Notes: generated by a model not told the origin, from the sequence alone. A DNA stretch of 64,000 nt from FEN-1279 sp964501535 (GCA_964501535.1 CAZCSV010000005.1:62001-126000); one strand, 5' to 3'; shown: positions 53,777-62,238, counted from the first letter of the stretch. Made by a program: numbers and translations.

Positions 53777-53820
53777 AAATACTTAATGCAAAAAGAGATA
53801 TTATATAGTAAGCTATACTG

Positions 53821-54177
53821 ATGAAAGAGAAGCTCTCACATTTTGTTTATATTCTCACCAATAAAATTAATACAGTTTATTATACCGGTTTTACCAATAA
53901 TTTATTGAGGAGAATAGTCGAGCATAAAATGCGGATTGCAGATGGATTTACGAAAAGATTCAATGCGGATAAATTGGTTTATTATGAATATTTTACTGAT
54001 GTTGAAAGTGCAATAAAGCAGGAAAAGAGAATTAAGAAATGGAAAAAAGAATGGAAGTTGAGAATTATAAAAAAAGGTAATCCTGATATGAGAGATTTGA
54101 TTTATGATTTTATGAGTAATGAAGAGATTGAGGATATGAAAAGTAAAATTCTTGAGAGAGAGAAAGAGAAGAGGTAA
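53821..54177 (+). CDS. GIY-YIG-family nuclease-like protein
   Basis: The 118-residue protein is a single GIY-YIG domain: HFVYILTNKINTVYYTGFTNNLLRR, where VYI...YYTG is the signature, then YYEYFTDVESAIKQEKRIKKWKKEWKLRI. It resembles the short, stand-alone GIY-YIG proteins that are numerous in Bacteroidota. These may be intron/transposon-derived or act in DNA repair; the function is unknown. It is upstream of a compound repeat region and convergent with ndk. Such small nuclease genes near repeats can mark insertion sites. Confidence 0.85.
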   Translation: MKEKLSHFVYILTNKINTVYYTGFTNNLLRRIVEHKMRIADGFTKRFNADKLVYYEYFTDVESAIKQEKRIKKWKKEWKLRIIKKGNPDMRDLIYDFMSNEEIEDMKSKILEREKEKR

Positions 54178-54183
54178 TCTCTT

Positions 54184-54480
54184 AAGAGCATAAGAGCGAT
54201 ACCTGCCAAAATCATGCAGGTATGACACTATTGTTTGCGGGTATGACACTATTGTTTGCGGATATGACACTTTTCCTTAATTCTATATTGTCACCCCTGC
54301 GGTTTTAGGCAGGGGTCGCTTTTGATTTAAAAAAGAGCATAAGAGCGATACCTGCCAGGAGCATGCAGGTATGACACTATTGTTTGCAGGTATGACACTA
54401 TTGTTTGTGGGTATGACACTTTTTATTTGCAGGTATGACACTATTGTTTGCAGGTATGACACTATTGTTTACAGGTACGA
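54184..54480. repeat. Compound minisatellite: 21-bp units plus duplicated hairpin element
   Basis: Two blocks of GCAGGTATGACACTATTGTTT: 54216-54274 (three units, the last truncated) and 54365-54480 (about six units, one 22 bp). Each block is preceded by the same ~40-bp leader AAGAGCATAAGAGCGATACC (54184 and 54334), which forms an ATACCTGC / GCAGGTAT hairpin with the first unit. Between the blocks is an ACCCCTGC / GCAGGGGT stem (54293-54316). No spacers exist, so this is not CRISPR. It lies between convergent GIY-YIG and ndk genes. In frame the unit reads MTLLFAG-like, but no real gene is supported. Confidence 0.9.
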
Positions 54481-54487
54481 CAAATTC

Positions 54488-54904
54488 TTATTCTGCCATT
54501 TCTGCTTCGGAGAAGAAGAAAGCGACTTCGATTTTTCCGTTTTCGACGGAGTCGGAGCCGTGTACTGCATTTTCCTGAACGTTGGTCGCATAGAGTTTTC
54601 TGACAGTTCCCTCATCAGCTTTAGCCGGGTCTGTATCGCCTATGAGTTTTCTGTAATCCGCAATTGCGTTTTCTTTCTGGAGTGCAATCGTTATAACCAG
54701 ACCTGAAGTCATAAACTCCACAAGATCTTTGTAGAAGGGTTTATCTTTATGCACGGCATAGAAAGCTTTAGCCTGGGCTTCGGAGAGACGGAGCATTTTC
54801 ATTCCGAGTATTTTAAATCCCGCATCGAGGATTTTTTGAATGATATGACCCTGCACATTTTTTTTCACAGCGTCGGGTTTGATAATGCAAAGTGTTCTTT
54901 CCAT
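54488..54904 (-). CDS. ndk: Nucleoside diphosphate kinase
   Basis: Ndk balances NDP and NTP pools by a phosphohistidine mechanism. The 138-residue protein has ERTLCIIKPDAVKK at the N-terminus and the active-site histidine in ENAVHGSDSVENG near residue 117. Length is normal. The repeat region at 54184-54480 begins right after the stop. The preceding gene upstream (mrcA) ends 57 bp away in the same direction, so read-through is possible. Confidence 0.97.
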   Translation of the reverse strand: MERTLCIIKPDAVKKNVQGHIIQKILDAGFKILGMKMLRLSEAQAKAFYAVHKDKPFYKDLVEFMTSGLVITIALQKENAIADYRKLIGDTDPAKADEGTVRKLYATNVQENAVHGSDSVENGKIEVAFFFSEAEMAE

Positions 54905-54961
54905 AATTTATTTTATCTTTTATATTAATAATTTAGGTTTTAAATATTCCGAGTTTAATTA

Positions 54962-57256
54962 CTATTGTTCTTCGGATGTACTCGGAGCAGAGAATGTTCC
55001 AACGCCGAGTGAATCCTTCGGCATAGAGTGATTTCCCGGGCATTTTCGGAGTCCCCGTTTTTTAATCCCGAGTTCACGAATAACCGGGCAATTGTCGCCT
55101 GCGAGCAGGCCGGTGATTTCGCAAATATTCACCTCATCGACGCCGGGTGGCATTTTAAAGTATTCCACGGGGAAATCGAATTCCTCGTCGGAATAAAGTT
55201 TTTTCATAAAGCTTCCCCAGATTGGTGCGGCCGCTCTTCCGCCCTGACCGTAAGAGCCGCCGAATTTAACTCTGGCGTCATCAAAACCAAGCCAGCATCC
55301 CGCGACGAACTGGGGTGTATAGCCGATGAACCAGGCGTCCGTATAATTCTGTGAAGTTCCGGTTTTACCTGCGCAGGGTCTGTGGAAAAACTGTCTGACG
55401 GAGGTTGCAGTACCTTCATCGACAACTCCCTGCATCATATCGTTCATAATGAATGCGACTTCTTCGCTTAGCACTTCTCTTGTTTCGGGAACGACCTCTT
55501 CTATAACGTTTCCGTTTCTGTCTTCGATTTTTGTGATTGCAATGGGTTCAACCCAGATACCATCGTTTGCGAAGGTACCGAATGCGTTCGTCATTTCGAG
55601 CGGAGTAACCTCACCAACGCCGAGAGCGAGAGAGAGATAATTGGGCAGTTCGGATTTAATTCCCATTTTATGAGCGAGGTCGATTACCTTATCTATAGGG
55701 GCAATTTCCATAGCGGTTCTGACTGCAACAACGTTAATCGATTTTTCGATAGCGTATCTCATAGTCATCATACCACCCGTGCCGCCTCCTTTAGGAGACC
55801 ACATTCTGCCCCCTATGCTGACGCTGAGCGGGTCATTGGAGATTTCATATCCCGGAGAGTATCCGCTGTTAACAGCGACTGCATATACAAAAGGTTTAAA
55901 TGAGGAGCCCGGTTGTCTTCTAATCTGTGTTACGTGGTTCAGACCGTATCTTGTTCTCGTATTCGGGTTAGCGCCAACCATTGCTTTTATTTCGCCGGTT
56001 TTCGGGTTTATAACGCAGAAGCCGACCTGAATGGAGGTAGTGAGATTTTTAACAGAGTCGATTATTGTCTTGTCATTTTTCATCGCATCGAAGATTTTTT
56101 TCTTTTCGTTATCGGTAGGAGCTTTTTTATATACATCGGTCTGTTTAATAAATCTCTCAAGGTTGCTTTCGAGTATATCTTTATTATTTTTCCAGTTCCA
56201 GTAGCCGTTAAACGATTTCTGATAAGATTTCAGCTGTTCTTTCACGGCATCTTCCGCATGCCGCTGGAATCTTGTATCGAGTGTTGTATAAACTTTCAGT
56301 CCGTCCCTGTACAAATCGAATCCGTACTTTTCGGCTTTTTGCTGGAGAACCTGTCTGACATATTCGGTGAATTCGGGAGCTTTCGATTCGGTGCTAATCT
56401 CGATGGCTTTAACCGAGACTTTAATAGGAGTATTAACCTCGGTGTCCAGAATTTCTTTAGTAATATATTTAGCTTCGTACATCGAGTTAAGGACGAGGTT
56501 ACGCCTGTTTTTACAGGCTTCGGGATTATCGACCGGGTCATAGTTAGTAGGCGATTTCAGCAGGGCAACGAGTATTGCGCATTCGTCGAGCGACAGGTCT
56601 TTTGATGTTTTGTTAAAATAGGTCGATGCGGCGGCTTCGATTCCGTATGCGCCTTTTCCGAAATAGACGGTATTCAGGTAATAAGTAATAATCTCCTGTT
56701 TGGTATAGGTCTTTTCGATTTGCACGGCGGTCATGGCTTCTCTGAGTTTTCTGCTGATGGTCATTTCTTTCCGGTTGAGGTACAAAATACCTGCAAGCTG
56801 CTGAGTGATAGTAGAGGCGCCTTCTTTTTTCAGTTTCATTCTCATAACATTTTTAACGAATGCCTGGACGATTCTCTGGACATCCACACCCCAGTGGTCG
56901 AAGAACTTCCTGTCTTCCGTTGCCACGAGGGCGTTAATCATATCTTTCGGGATATTTTCGAATGTAGTTTTGGTGCGGTTTTTCAGGTAGAATTTATCAA
57001 TCAGCTCACCGTTATCGGAATAAATCTTAGTTGCTTCTTCGAGCTTGGGATTTTCGAGTTCGGAGAGCGAGGGCAGGGACTGAGAGAGATAAATCAGGTA
57101 GCCGCTGAAAATCAAAAACAGAATGAGAAGGATAAAAAGGATGGTACTAACGGAAATATTCGTCCTTTTATTCTTCTTTAAGTTTTTTCTGCGGAAGTCT
57201 TTATCATTAAAGTAGTTATTTAATTCCGCATCTTTATTTTTCTTACTATTAAACAA
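54962..57256 (-). CDS. mrcA: Penicillin-binding protein 1A (bifunctional glycosyltransferase/transpeptidase)
   Basis: The 764-residue protein has an N-terminal membrane helix (about residues 34-55). The GT51 glycosyltransferase domain contains ATEDRKFFDHWGVD and EGASTITQQLAG. The transpeptidase domain has SSFKPF (S-x-x-K nucleophile), SINVVAV (S-x-N) and KTGTSQ (K-T-G). It polymerises and crosslinks peptidoglycan. Its first bases overlap the lpxH-like gene by 8 bp, so cell-wall and lipid A metabolism are coupled in one unit. The C-terminus has no obvious extra domain. Confidence 0.95.
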   Translation of the reverse strand: MFNSKKNKDAELNNYFNDKDFRRKNLKKNKRTNISVSTILFILLILFLIFSGYLIYLSQSLPSLSELENPKLEEATKIYSDNGELIDKFYLKNRTKTTFENIPKDMINALVATEDRKFFDHWGVDVQRIVQAFVKNVMRMKLKKEGASTITQQLAGILYLNRKEMTISRKLREAMTAVQIEKTYTKQEIITYYLNTVYFGKGAYGIEAAASTYFNKTSKDLSLDECAILVALLKSPTNYDPVDNPEACKNRRNLVLNSMYEAKYITKEILDTEVNTPIKVSVKAIEISTESKAPEFTEYVRQVLQQKAEKYGFDLYRDGLKVYTTLDTRFQRHAEDAVKEQLKSYQKSFNGYWNWKNNKDILESNLERFIKQTDVYKKAPTDNEKKKIFDAMKNDKTIIDSVKNLTTSIQVGFCVINPKTGEIKAMVGANPNTRTRYGLNHVTQIRRQPGSSFKPFVYAVAVNSGYSPGYEISNDPLSVSIGGRMWSPKGGGTGGMMTMRYAIEKSINVVAVRTAMEIAPIDKVIDLAHKMGIKSELPNYLSLALGVGEVTPLEMTNAFGTFANDGIWVEPIAITKIEDRNGNVIEEVVPETREVLSEEVAFIMNDMMQGVVDEGTATSVRQFFHRPCAGKTGTSQNYTDAWFIGYTPQFVAGCWLGFDDARVKFGGSYGQGGRAAAPIWGSFMKKLYSDEEFDFPVEYFKMPPGVDEVNICEITGLLAGDNCPVIRELGIKKRGLRKCPGNHSMPKDSLGVGTFSAPSTSEEQ

Positions 57257-58034
57257 TTTCTTTTATAATTTCTCTTTCTTCAAAAGCGATAATCCGCTTT
57301 TTTTGTTTATCGTAGAATTTTTTCAATTTAAATTCACCGTTTTTAAATTCGCCGTAGCTGAATATTTTCACCCAATCGCCGAGGTTGGCATAGAGTCCGT
57401 TTTTTTCCTTATAAGTATAGGCATAGTGTCTGTGGCCCATCAGGACATAGTCGTAGCCCTCGTCGAATTTTTTAACGGCAAAATCCTGCAGGCCGTCTCT
57501 GAGCGAATAATTTTTTTTCCCTGTATATCCTCTCGAAGACGAAGAGCTTTTTTTAGCGAGCCAGATGCCGAAATCAGGATGCAGTAGCGAGTAAAAGAAC
57601 TGAGATGTTTTGTTTCTCAAAACTGCCTTTAAGATTTTGTATCCCGTATCCTTATAAGCGAGTCCGTCTCCGTGGTGAATATAAAACTTTTTTCCTTCAA
57701 TTTCTTTCGAAATGGGATGATGTATTATTTCTATACCGAATTCATCTTTAAAATACGTGCCGTACCAGAAATCATGGTTGCCCGAGAGATAAGTAATTTT
57801 GATTCCATCGTTAACAAACTCATCGATTTTAGACAAAAACCTGTAGAATCCTTTCGGCACTACGTGTTTATATTCAATCCAGCAATCAAAAAGGTCGCCA
57901 ACGATTATCAATTCATTAGCATCGTTTTTGATTTCATCCAGGAATTTCAACAATACGGATTCCTGTTCTTTCACGCCAATATCGGATTTTACACCAAGAT
58001 GAACATCGGATATAAAATAATATATATCCTTCAT
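57249..58034 (-). CDS. LpxH-like metallophosphoesterase, UDP-2,3-diacylglucosamine diphosphatase family
   Basis: The 261-residue calcineurin-like phosphoesterase has the ordered motifs SDVHLG, VGDLFDCW, SGNHDF, HHGDGLAY and GHRHYAY. The GDLFD with Trp and the SGNHDFW pattern match LpxH/LpxH2 proteins, which split UDP-2,3-diacylglucosamine in lipid A synthesis. This makes lipid A-containing outer membrane likely. It overlaps mrcA by 8 bp and follows the DsbD-N-like secreted protein gene by 5 bp. The lpxH assignment rests on motifs only. Confidence 0.82.
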   Translation of the reverse strand: MKDIYYFISDVHLGVKSDIGVKEQESVLLKFLDEIKNDANELIIVGDLFDCWIEYKHVVPKGFYRFLSKIDEFVNDGIKITYLSGNHDFWYGTYFKDEFGIEIIHHPISKEIEGKKFYIHHGDGLAYKDTGYKILKAVLRNKTSQFFYSLLHPDFGIWLAKKSSSSSRGYTGKKNYSLRDGLQDFAVKKFDEGYDYVLMGHRHYAYTYKEKNGLYANLGDWVKIFSYGEFKNGEFKLKKFYDKQKKRIIAFEEREIIKEIV

Positions 58035-58039
58035 TTATA

Positions 58040-58465
58040 TTATTTTATTTTAATCTTGACGCTGAATTTTTGATTTCCGATTTTACAGATTCCCGAGCTC
58101 GAGTCGCAGTAGCCGAATTTAACGGAGCCAGTAATATTAACAGACGACCCGCTTTCCACATCGTTACCAACCGTAAAGGAATATTTTACGAGTTTGGACT
58201 CAATATATTCGCTGCTCGGATATCCCTGCAGAGAGCCGCCCGTAACACCGTTAAGGGTAACTTCGACCTGCGGTTCAGTCGGGATTTTAACATCTGAAAC
58301 GGTTTTAAATTTAATCGTAAGGATTCCGCTTTCGCCCGGTTTATATGATTTTTTATTGGTTTTTACCGAGATTTTCGGAAGAGTTTGGGAGTCAGCATTA
58401 CTGAAAGCCAAAAAAGAAAGTGCAAATGCAAAAATTACACTAATTAAAAATGATTTTTTCAACAT
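58040..58465 (-). CDS. Exported protein with DsbD-N-like domain
   Basis: The 141-residue product has a signal peptide (about 1-26, ADSQ) and one immunoglobulin-like domain: ISVKTNKKSYKPGESGILTIKFKTVSD followed by strands and a C-terminal GYCDSSSGICKIGNQ. The Cys pair spaced by six residues, in a YC...CKIG loop, resembles the redox loop of the DsbD N-terminal (alpha) domain. A stand-alone periplasmic thiol carrier is therefore plausible. It starts the unit with lpxH and mrcA, the only exported small protein there. No full DsbD or thioredoxin gene is nearby. Confidence 0.7.
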   Translation of the reverse strand: MLKKSFLISVIFAFALSFLAFSNADSQTLPKISVKTNKKSYKPGESGILTIKFKTVSDVKIPTEPQVEVTLNGVTGGSLQGYPSSEYIESKLVKYSFTVGNDVESGSSVNITGSVKFGYCDSSSGICKIGNQKFSVKIKIK

Positions 58466-58615
58466 AATAATAAGTAATAAGTTTGTTTTTAATTATCTTT
58501 TCAATATAATTATTTTAAGCAATTTAAATAATTCCAAAAAGCAAAAAGAAAACGTCAATGATGCTTACATATATTTAACGATAAATCTTTGTTATTGTTC
58601 CCTTTAAATAAAATA

Positions 58616-58643
58616 AAAAAGACACTCTTAATCGTGTCTTTTT
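58616..58643 (-). terminator. Intrinsic terminator after folE2
   Basis: AAAAAGACAC (58616-58625) / GTGTCTTTTT (58634-58643), 10 bp with an 8-nt loop. On the minus strand the stem is followed by U residues. It lies 26 bp after the folE2 stop. The rest of 58466-58668 holds nothing else. Confidence 0.85.
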
Positions 58644-58668
58644 AAAATTTCGGTTTCAGGAATTTATA

Positions 58669-59532
58669 TTAATATCGTTTTATCATAAAATCTTTATATC
58701 TGCCGTTGCTGAAATCTTCGTGTGATTCAATCATTGCGTAAGCGTTATGATTGTGAATGCTTTCGAAGTTTTCGGCTTCGACAGAAAACCAGATAATATT
58801 TTTCATTTTTTTAAGTTCCAGGACGATATTTCTCACGAGGTCTTCGACGAAGACGGGATTTTCATAAGCTTTTTCCGTAACGAATTTTTCATCTTCTCTT
58901 TTCAGCAGTGTATATAAATCCGAGCTTGCGCTTTTTTCGACGACGGCAATAATATCTTCTATCCATACCATATCGGTGAATCTGATAGCGACCTTAACTT
59001 CGCCTCTCTGGTTATGGGCACCATATTTCGACAGATTTTTAGAGCACGGGCACAGAGTAGTAACGGGAACGATTACCGTCATAATAAAATCTTTCTTATC
59101 GGCGTTGATAAGAGCGTGGAATTTCACGTTATAGTCGATAAGCGAGGATTTTTTTGAAACCGGAGCTTTTTTTTCGCGGAAGTAAGGGAATTCCATCTCT
59201 ATATGAGCCGCAGTAGCGTGAAGTTTCTTTTGCATTTCTTCGAGTATGTTATAGATGGAGTCTATATGAATTTCTCTTTGTTTATTTTGTAATATTTCCA
59301 CGAACCTGCTCATATGAGTCCCTTTAAAGTGCATAGGCAGGTCAACGGTCATTGAAATAATAGCGATAGTATGCTGAACTTCCTTTTCCTTATCTTTAAG
59401 GGCAATAGGGTATTTCAGATTTTTGACGCCGACTTTATTGATTGGTATTTCTCTTTCGTCAAGCTGGTTCTGGGTATCGGGTAATGCCGATTTTTTCTGT
59501 TTTTCTTTTATATCGGTTTCCGTGTCTGACAT
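58669..59532 (-). CDS. folE2: GTP cyclohydrolase I type IB (FolE2)
   Basis: FolE2 opens GTP to dihydroneopterin triphosphate in folate and queuosine synthesis. The 287-residue protein has ISMTVDLPMHFKGTHMSRFVE, the zinc-ligand loop TTLCPCSKNLSKYGAHNQRG and the SVEAENFESIHNHNAYA segment near the C-terminus; all are diagnostic of the IB family, unrelated to FolE. An acidic N-terminal extension of about 35 residues precedes the core. It follows the nudix gene by 21 bp and is ended by a terminator. Confidence 0.95.
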   Translation of the reverse strand: MSDTETDIKEKQKKSALPDTQNQLDEREIPINKVGVKNLKYPIALKDKEKEVQHTIAIISMTVDLPMHFKGTHMSRFVEILQNKQREIHIDSIYNILEEMQKKLHATAAHIEMEFPYFREKKAPVSKKSSLIDYNVKFHALINADKKDFIMTVIVPVTTLCPCSKNLSKYGAHNQRGEVKVAIRFTDMVWIEDIIAVVEKSASSDLYTLLKREDEKFVTEKAYENPVFVEDLVRNIVLELKKMKNIIWFSVEAENFESIHNHNAYAMIESHEDFSNGRYKDFMIKRY

Positions 59533-59553
59533 TTTTTCTTTTTATTATATTAA

Positions 59554-60027
59554 TTAATCCTGTTCGATAATACATTTATACGGTTCGGATTCACAGTCAA
59601 TATAAATACTGAACAGGTTAGATTTATAATCTAAAACATAATTCCAGATAAAAAGTTTGTCCGTGTCGGGAATATTGGCGTGTTTAATTTTGTCTTTGCC
59701 GACAAACATAAAATTTCCTTCGTTCGAATTATCGGGTAACGAGTTTACGGGTTGGAGGTATTCGAAGCAGAATATCATAATATCTCCGATATTTGGATAA
59801 GCTTTTTCGGTAACGATTCCGATGAGTTTCCAGTCGTTCGGATGGGATTTTATTCTGCACTCTTCGAAAGCTTCGCGGACGGCACAGGCGACGGGTGATT
59901 CAGCTTCTTCGAGGTTTAGCTTGCCTCCCGGGGGAGAAAGAAAGCCTTTATTAGGCTCTTTCACCCGTTCAAGCATTAAATAATCACCGTCAGAATTTTT
60001 AATATATAGCAGGGTTGCAAATTTCAC
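59554..60027 (-). CDS. Nudix hydrolase, MutT-like
   Basis: The 157-residue protein has a complete Nudix box: PPGGKLNLEEAESPVACAVREAFEECRI, where G-x5-E-x7-RE-x2-EE is in place from about residue 35 to 58. It would hydrolyse a nucleoside diphosphate linked to X; substrate is not deducible (8-oxo-dGTP and dihydroneopterin triphosphate are both possible). The latter is tempting because folE2 is the next gene, 21 bp away, and its product needs a pyrophosphohydrolase in the folate pathway. L33 lies 67 bp upstream. Confidence 0.88.
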   Translation of the reverse strand: MKFATLLYIKNSDGDYLMLERVKEPNKGFLSPPGGKLNLEEAESPVACAVREAFEECRIKSHPNDWKLIGIVTEKAYPNIGDIMIFCFEYLQPVNSLPDNSNEGNFMFVGKDKIKHANIPDTDKLFIWNYVLDYKSNLFSIYIDCESEPYKCIIEQD

Positions 60028-60094
60028 TGTATTCGAAAAGTTATTTTTTTAGGAAGGGAAAATAATTGAATTTAAAATTTATAATAAATTCAAA

Positions 60095-60271
60095 TTATTT
60101 TGCTTCCCTGTGCAATATATGTTTTTTTGTGAACTTGCAGTATTTTTTTACTTCAAGTCTGTCTTTAGTATTATTCCTGTTTTTTTGTGAAGTATAGACA
60201 GATTTACCTTTATGAGGTCCTTCCACACTAACGAGTTTAATATTTATCCTCGCACCTTCTTTTTTAGCCAT
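60095..60271 (-). CDS. rpmG: 50S ribosomal protein L33
   Basis: A 58-residue reading frame encodes MAKKEGARINIKLVSVEGPH, then KGKSVYTSQKNRNNTKDRLE and VKKYCKFTKKHILHREAK. KNRNNTKDRLEVKKYC and the HxREAK ending are typical of bacterial L33. The single cysteine shows that it is the zinc-free type. It is the first gene of a probable rpmG-nudix-folE2 unit; no rpmB (L28), a frequent partner, is adjacent. Confidence 0.93.
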   Translation of the reverse strand: MAKKEGARINIKLVSVEGPHKGKSVYTSQKNRNNTKDRLEVKKYCKFTKKHILHREAK

Positions 60272-60407
60272 TTTTTACGTATTTTTTTAATAATCAATAA
60301 ATATACCAAATTTCTTACAAAAAATTTATGTAAAATTTAATTCCATAATTTTCAAATGAAAAATTGATTAAAATTTTTGTATATTAAATTCATTATTAAA
60401 TTAGAAT

Positions 60408-60449
60408 GCGTTCCCAGAGCGGACCTAACGCACAGGGTATCCGGGAACG
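60408..60449. repeat. REP-like element GCGTTCCC...GGGAACG upstream of thyX
   Basis: CGTTCCC (60409-60415) pairs with GGGAACG (60443-60449), loop 27 nt, followed by AGGATG. The GCGTTCCC...GGGAACGAG arrangement looks like a dispersed palindromic element. It ends 15 bp before the thyX ATG, so it would be in the mRNA leader. Confidence 0.7.
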
Positions 60450-60464
60450 AGGATGTAATAAAAA

Positions 60465-61193
60465 ATGCTTAAAAACCTATTAGACAAGGGATTTATAGAG
60501 GTAATAGACAAGCTCGGGAGTGACTTAACGGTAGTGAATTCGGCACGGGTTTCTTTCGGGAAGAGGAAAACAAAATACGACAAGGGTGACAGGATACTAG
60601 TCCGTTTTCTTGCTGAGAACAAGCACTATTCGCCGTTCAGGCACATAGTAGTCCAATTTCACGTAAAAGCCCCCGAATTTGTGATGAGGCAGTGGTACAA
60701 ACACGTGGTGGGTATAGAGACGACTTCGAGTTATCCTTCAAAAGACCATGCGTGGAATGAAATCAGCGGGCGGTATGTTCCCGTGAACGATTTTTATAAG
60801 CCCGATAACTGGCGTAAACAATCTCTGGACAACAAGCAGGCATCGGAGGGAAGCGTGGAAGACCAGAAGAAAGCCGAAGAGATTTTTGACGATACGATGG
60901 AGAGGCTTTTGGATTCGTATAACAAGCTTCTCGAGTTAGGCGTAGCGAAGGAGCAGGCGAGAATAATGCTACCGCTGAATCAGTATACGGAAGTATACTG
61001 GACGGCATCATTTCAGGCAATAATGAATTTCATAGAACTCCGTGACGACCCGCACGCACAATACGAAATCAGGGTATACGCTCTCGCTATGAAAGATATG
61101 ATGTATGAACTTTTTCCGGAAACGACTAAAATCTGGCTCGAGGTTTACGAGACAATGAAAAAGCTCTCGGAGCCGGGAAAAACAATAAAGTGA
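60465..61193 (+). CDS. thyX: Flavin-dependent thymidylate synthase
   Basis: ThyX makes dTMP from dUMP with FAD, NADPH and methylene-tetrahydrofolate. The 242-residue protein has SARVSFGKRKTKYDKGD, FRHIVVQFHVKAPEFVMRQW and the C-terminal part of the signature WNEISGRYVP. The ThyX motif is interrupted: between MRQWYKH and NEISGRY lie VVGIETTSSYPSKDHAW, about 15 residues more than in the compact R-H-R-x7-S-x-R form. Long variants with RQWYKHVVG are known to me in other bacteria, so it should be active. A nucleotide-level hairpin (60408-60449) lies in its leader. The presence of ThyX instead of ThyA is consistent with the folate genes here. Confidence 0.9.
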   Translation: MLKNLLDKGFIEVIDKLGSDLTVVNSARVSFGKRKTKYDKGDRILVRFLAENKHYSPFRHIVVQFHVKAPEFVMRQWYKHVVGIETTSSYPSKDHAWNEISGRYVPVNDFYKPDNWRKQSLDNKQASEGSVEDQKKAEEIFDDTMERLLDSYNKLLELGVAKEQARIMLPLNQYTEVYWTASFQAIMNFIELRDDPHAQYEIRVYALAMKDMMYELFPETTKIWLEVYETMKKLSEPGKTIK

Positions 61194-61241
61194 TTTATTA
61201 ACTGCGAAGAAGCAGTCGTTGAATATTTTAATTTTTTTAAT

Positions 61242-62141
61242 TTATTGTTTGCTGAATAAGCTTTTCAGCACCTGGCCTGCAACGTTTGGATTTTCCTTGA
61301 ATCTTCTGATTGAGTACTGATACCATCTTTCGCCGAAAGGCACGTAGATTCTCATTTTATTTCCTTCCGAAACAATTTTATCCCTTGTTTTTTCCCTTAC
61401 GCCGAGGAGCATCTGGAATTCGTATTCTTCTTTTTTCAAGCCGAATTCGGAGATTATTTTTTTAGCCCCGTCTATTAAGAAATCATCGTGTGTTGCAATT
61501 CCCACGTATGCTTTTCTTTCGAGCATCAGACGTAAGAGTTTCAGGAAATTATCCCTTACTTCCTGTTTGCCTTTATAGGCAACCGATTCCGGTTCGACAT
61601 AAATTCCCTTGCAGAGCCTGAAGTTTGTTTTTATTTCTGTTAATCGTAAAATATCTTTTTCGCTTCTTCTCATATATGCCTGCAGGACGAGCCCGACGTT
61701 ATCGAATTTTTTTCTCACCTCTTCGAATATTTTAACGGTTGCTTCCGTAACGGAGGAATCTTCCATATCGATTCTAACGAAGTTGTTATATGATTTGGCA
61801 CGCTCAATAATTTCGGTTACGAGACTGAGGCAGAGGTCGAAGTCGATATTCAGTCCAAGCATAGTGAGTTTCACGGACAGGTTTGAATTAATTCCCGTAT
61901 TATTGATTTCATCAAGGACTTCGATGGATTCATTTTTAGAAATGACGGCTTCATTTTTATCCTTAATGCTTTCACCGAGCACATCCATAGTAGCGACAAT
62001 ATTTTTGATATTTAAATTTTTTACAGCTTCAACGGCTTCCGAAAGTTTATCGCCGGCAATGTATCTATTGGCGAAAACCCTGACGAGTTTTTTCGGGAAT
62101 AGTGGAAGAATTCCCACGATAGCTTTATTGAACGGATTCAT
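61242..62141 (-). CDS. Proline dehydrogenase (monofunctional PutA-like)
   Basis: The 299-residue flavoenzyme oxidises proline to pyrroline-5-carboxylate. Landmarks are FANRYIAGDKLSEAVEAV, SVKLTMLGLNID, FVRIDMEDSSVTEATVKIF, GLVLQAYMRRSEKD, RLCKGIYVEPESVAYKGK, VGIATHDDFLI and EFQMLLGVREK, followed by the C-terminal RIYVPFGERWYQYSIRRF. I chose ATG 62141 because the next in-frame ATG (62228) lies inside the candidate Pho box and adds no family sequence. It diverges from pstS. The P5C dehydrogenase that would follow is not in the window; the aldehyde dehydrogenase at 29546 is not an obvious candidate. Confidence 0.9.
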   Translation of the reverse strand: MNPFNKAIVGILPLFPKKLVRVFANRYIAGDKLSEAVEAVKNLNIKNIVATMDVLGESIKDKNEAVISKNESIEVLDEINNTGINSNLSVKLTMLGLNIDFDLCLSLVTEIIERAKSYNNFVRIDMEDSSVTEATVKIFEEVRKKFDNVGLVLQAYMRRSEKDILRLTEIKTNFRLCKGIYVEPESVAYKGKQEVRDNFLKLLRLMLERKAYVGIATHDDFLIDGAKKIISEFGLKKEEYEFQMLLGVREKTRDKIVSEGNKMRIYVPFGERWYQYSIRRFKENPNVAGQVLKSLFSKQ

Positions 62142-62199
62142 AATAAAATACGATAATGGATTAAACAAATTTGAAATATATTCAAGATAAACATTTTTG

Positions 62200-62238
62200 T
62201 TTACAATTTCTTTACAATTAATTATCAATTAAGAAACA
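62200..62238 (+). promoter_or_regulatory. Candidate Pho box upstream of pstS
   Basis: Four hexamers spaced exactly 11 bp apart: TTTACA (62200), TTTACA (62211), TTATCA (62222), GAAACA (62233), with 5-bp spacers ATTTC, ATTAA, ATTAA. An 11-bp direct-repeat layout is the design of PhoB/PhoP response elements; TT(A/C/T)ACA with 5-bp spacers is like the Bacillus PhoP box. The last unit lies about 48 bp upstream of the pstS ATG and may serve as -35 (TGTAAT at 62254 as -10). Confidence 0.5.

Noticed and set aside
54184..54480. Possible CRISPR array
   Set aside because: The 21-bp units are directly adjacent without spacers, and no cas gene is present.
54371..54706. Plus-strand open frame starting with MTLLFAG repeats
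   Set aside because: It consists of the 21-bp repeat and then runs antisense through ndk, a certain gene; no family similarity.
60408..60449. Tetrahydrofolate-type riboswitch upstream of thyX
   Set aside because: The segment is too short and does not show the known conserved pairing; it fits a dispersed palindrome better.
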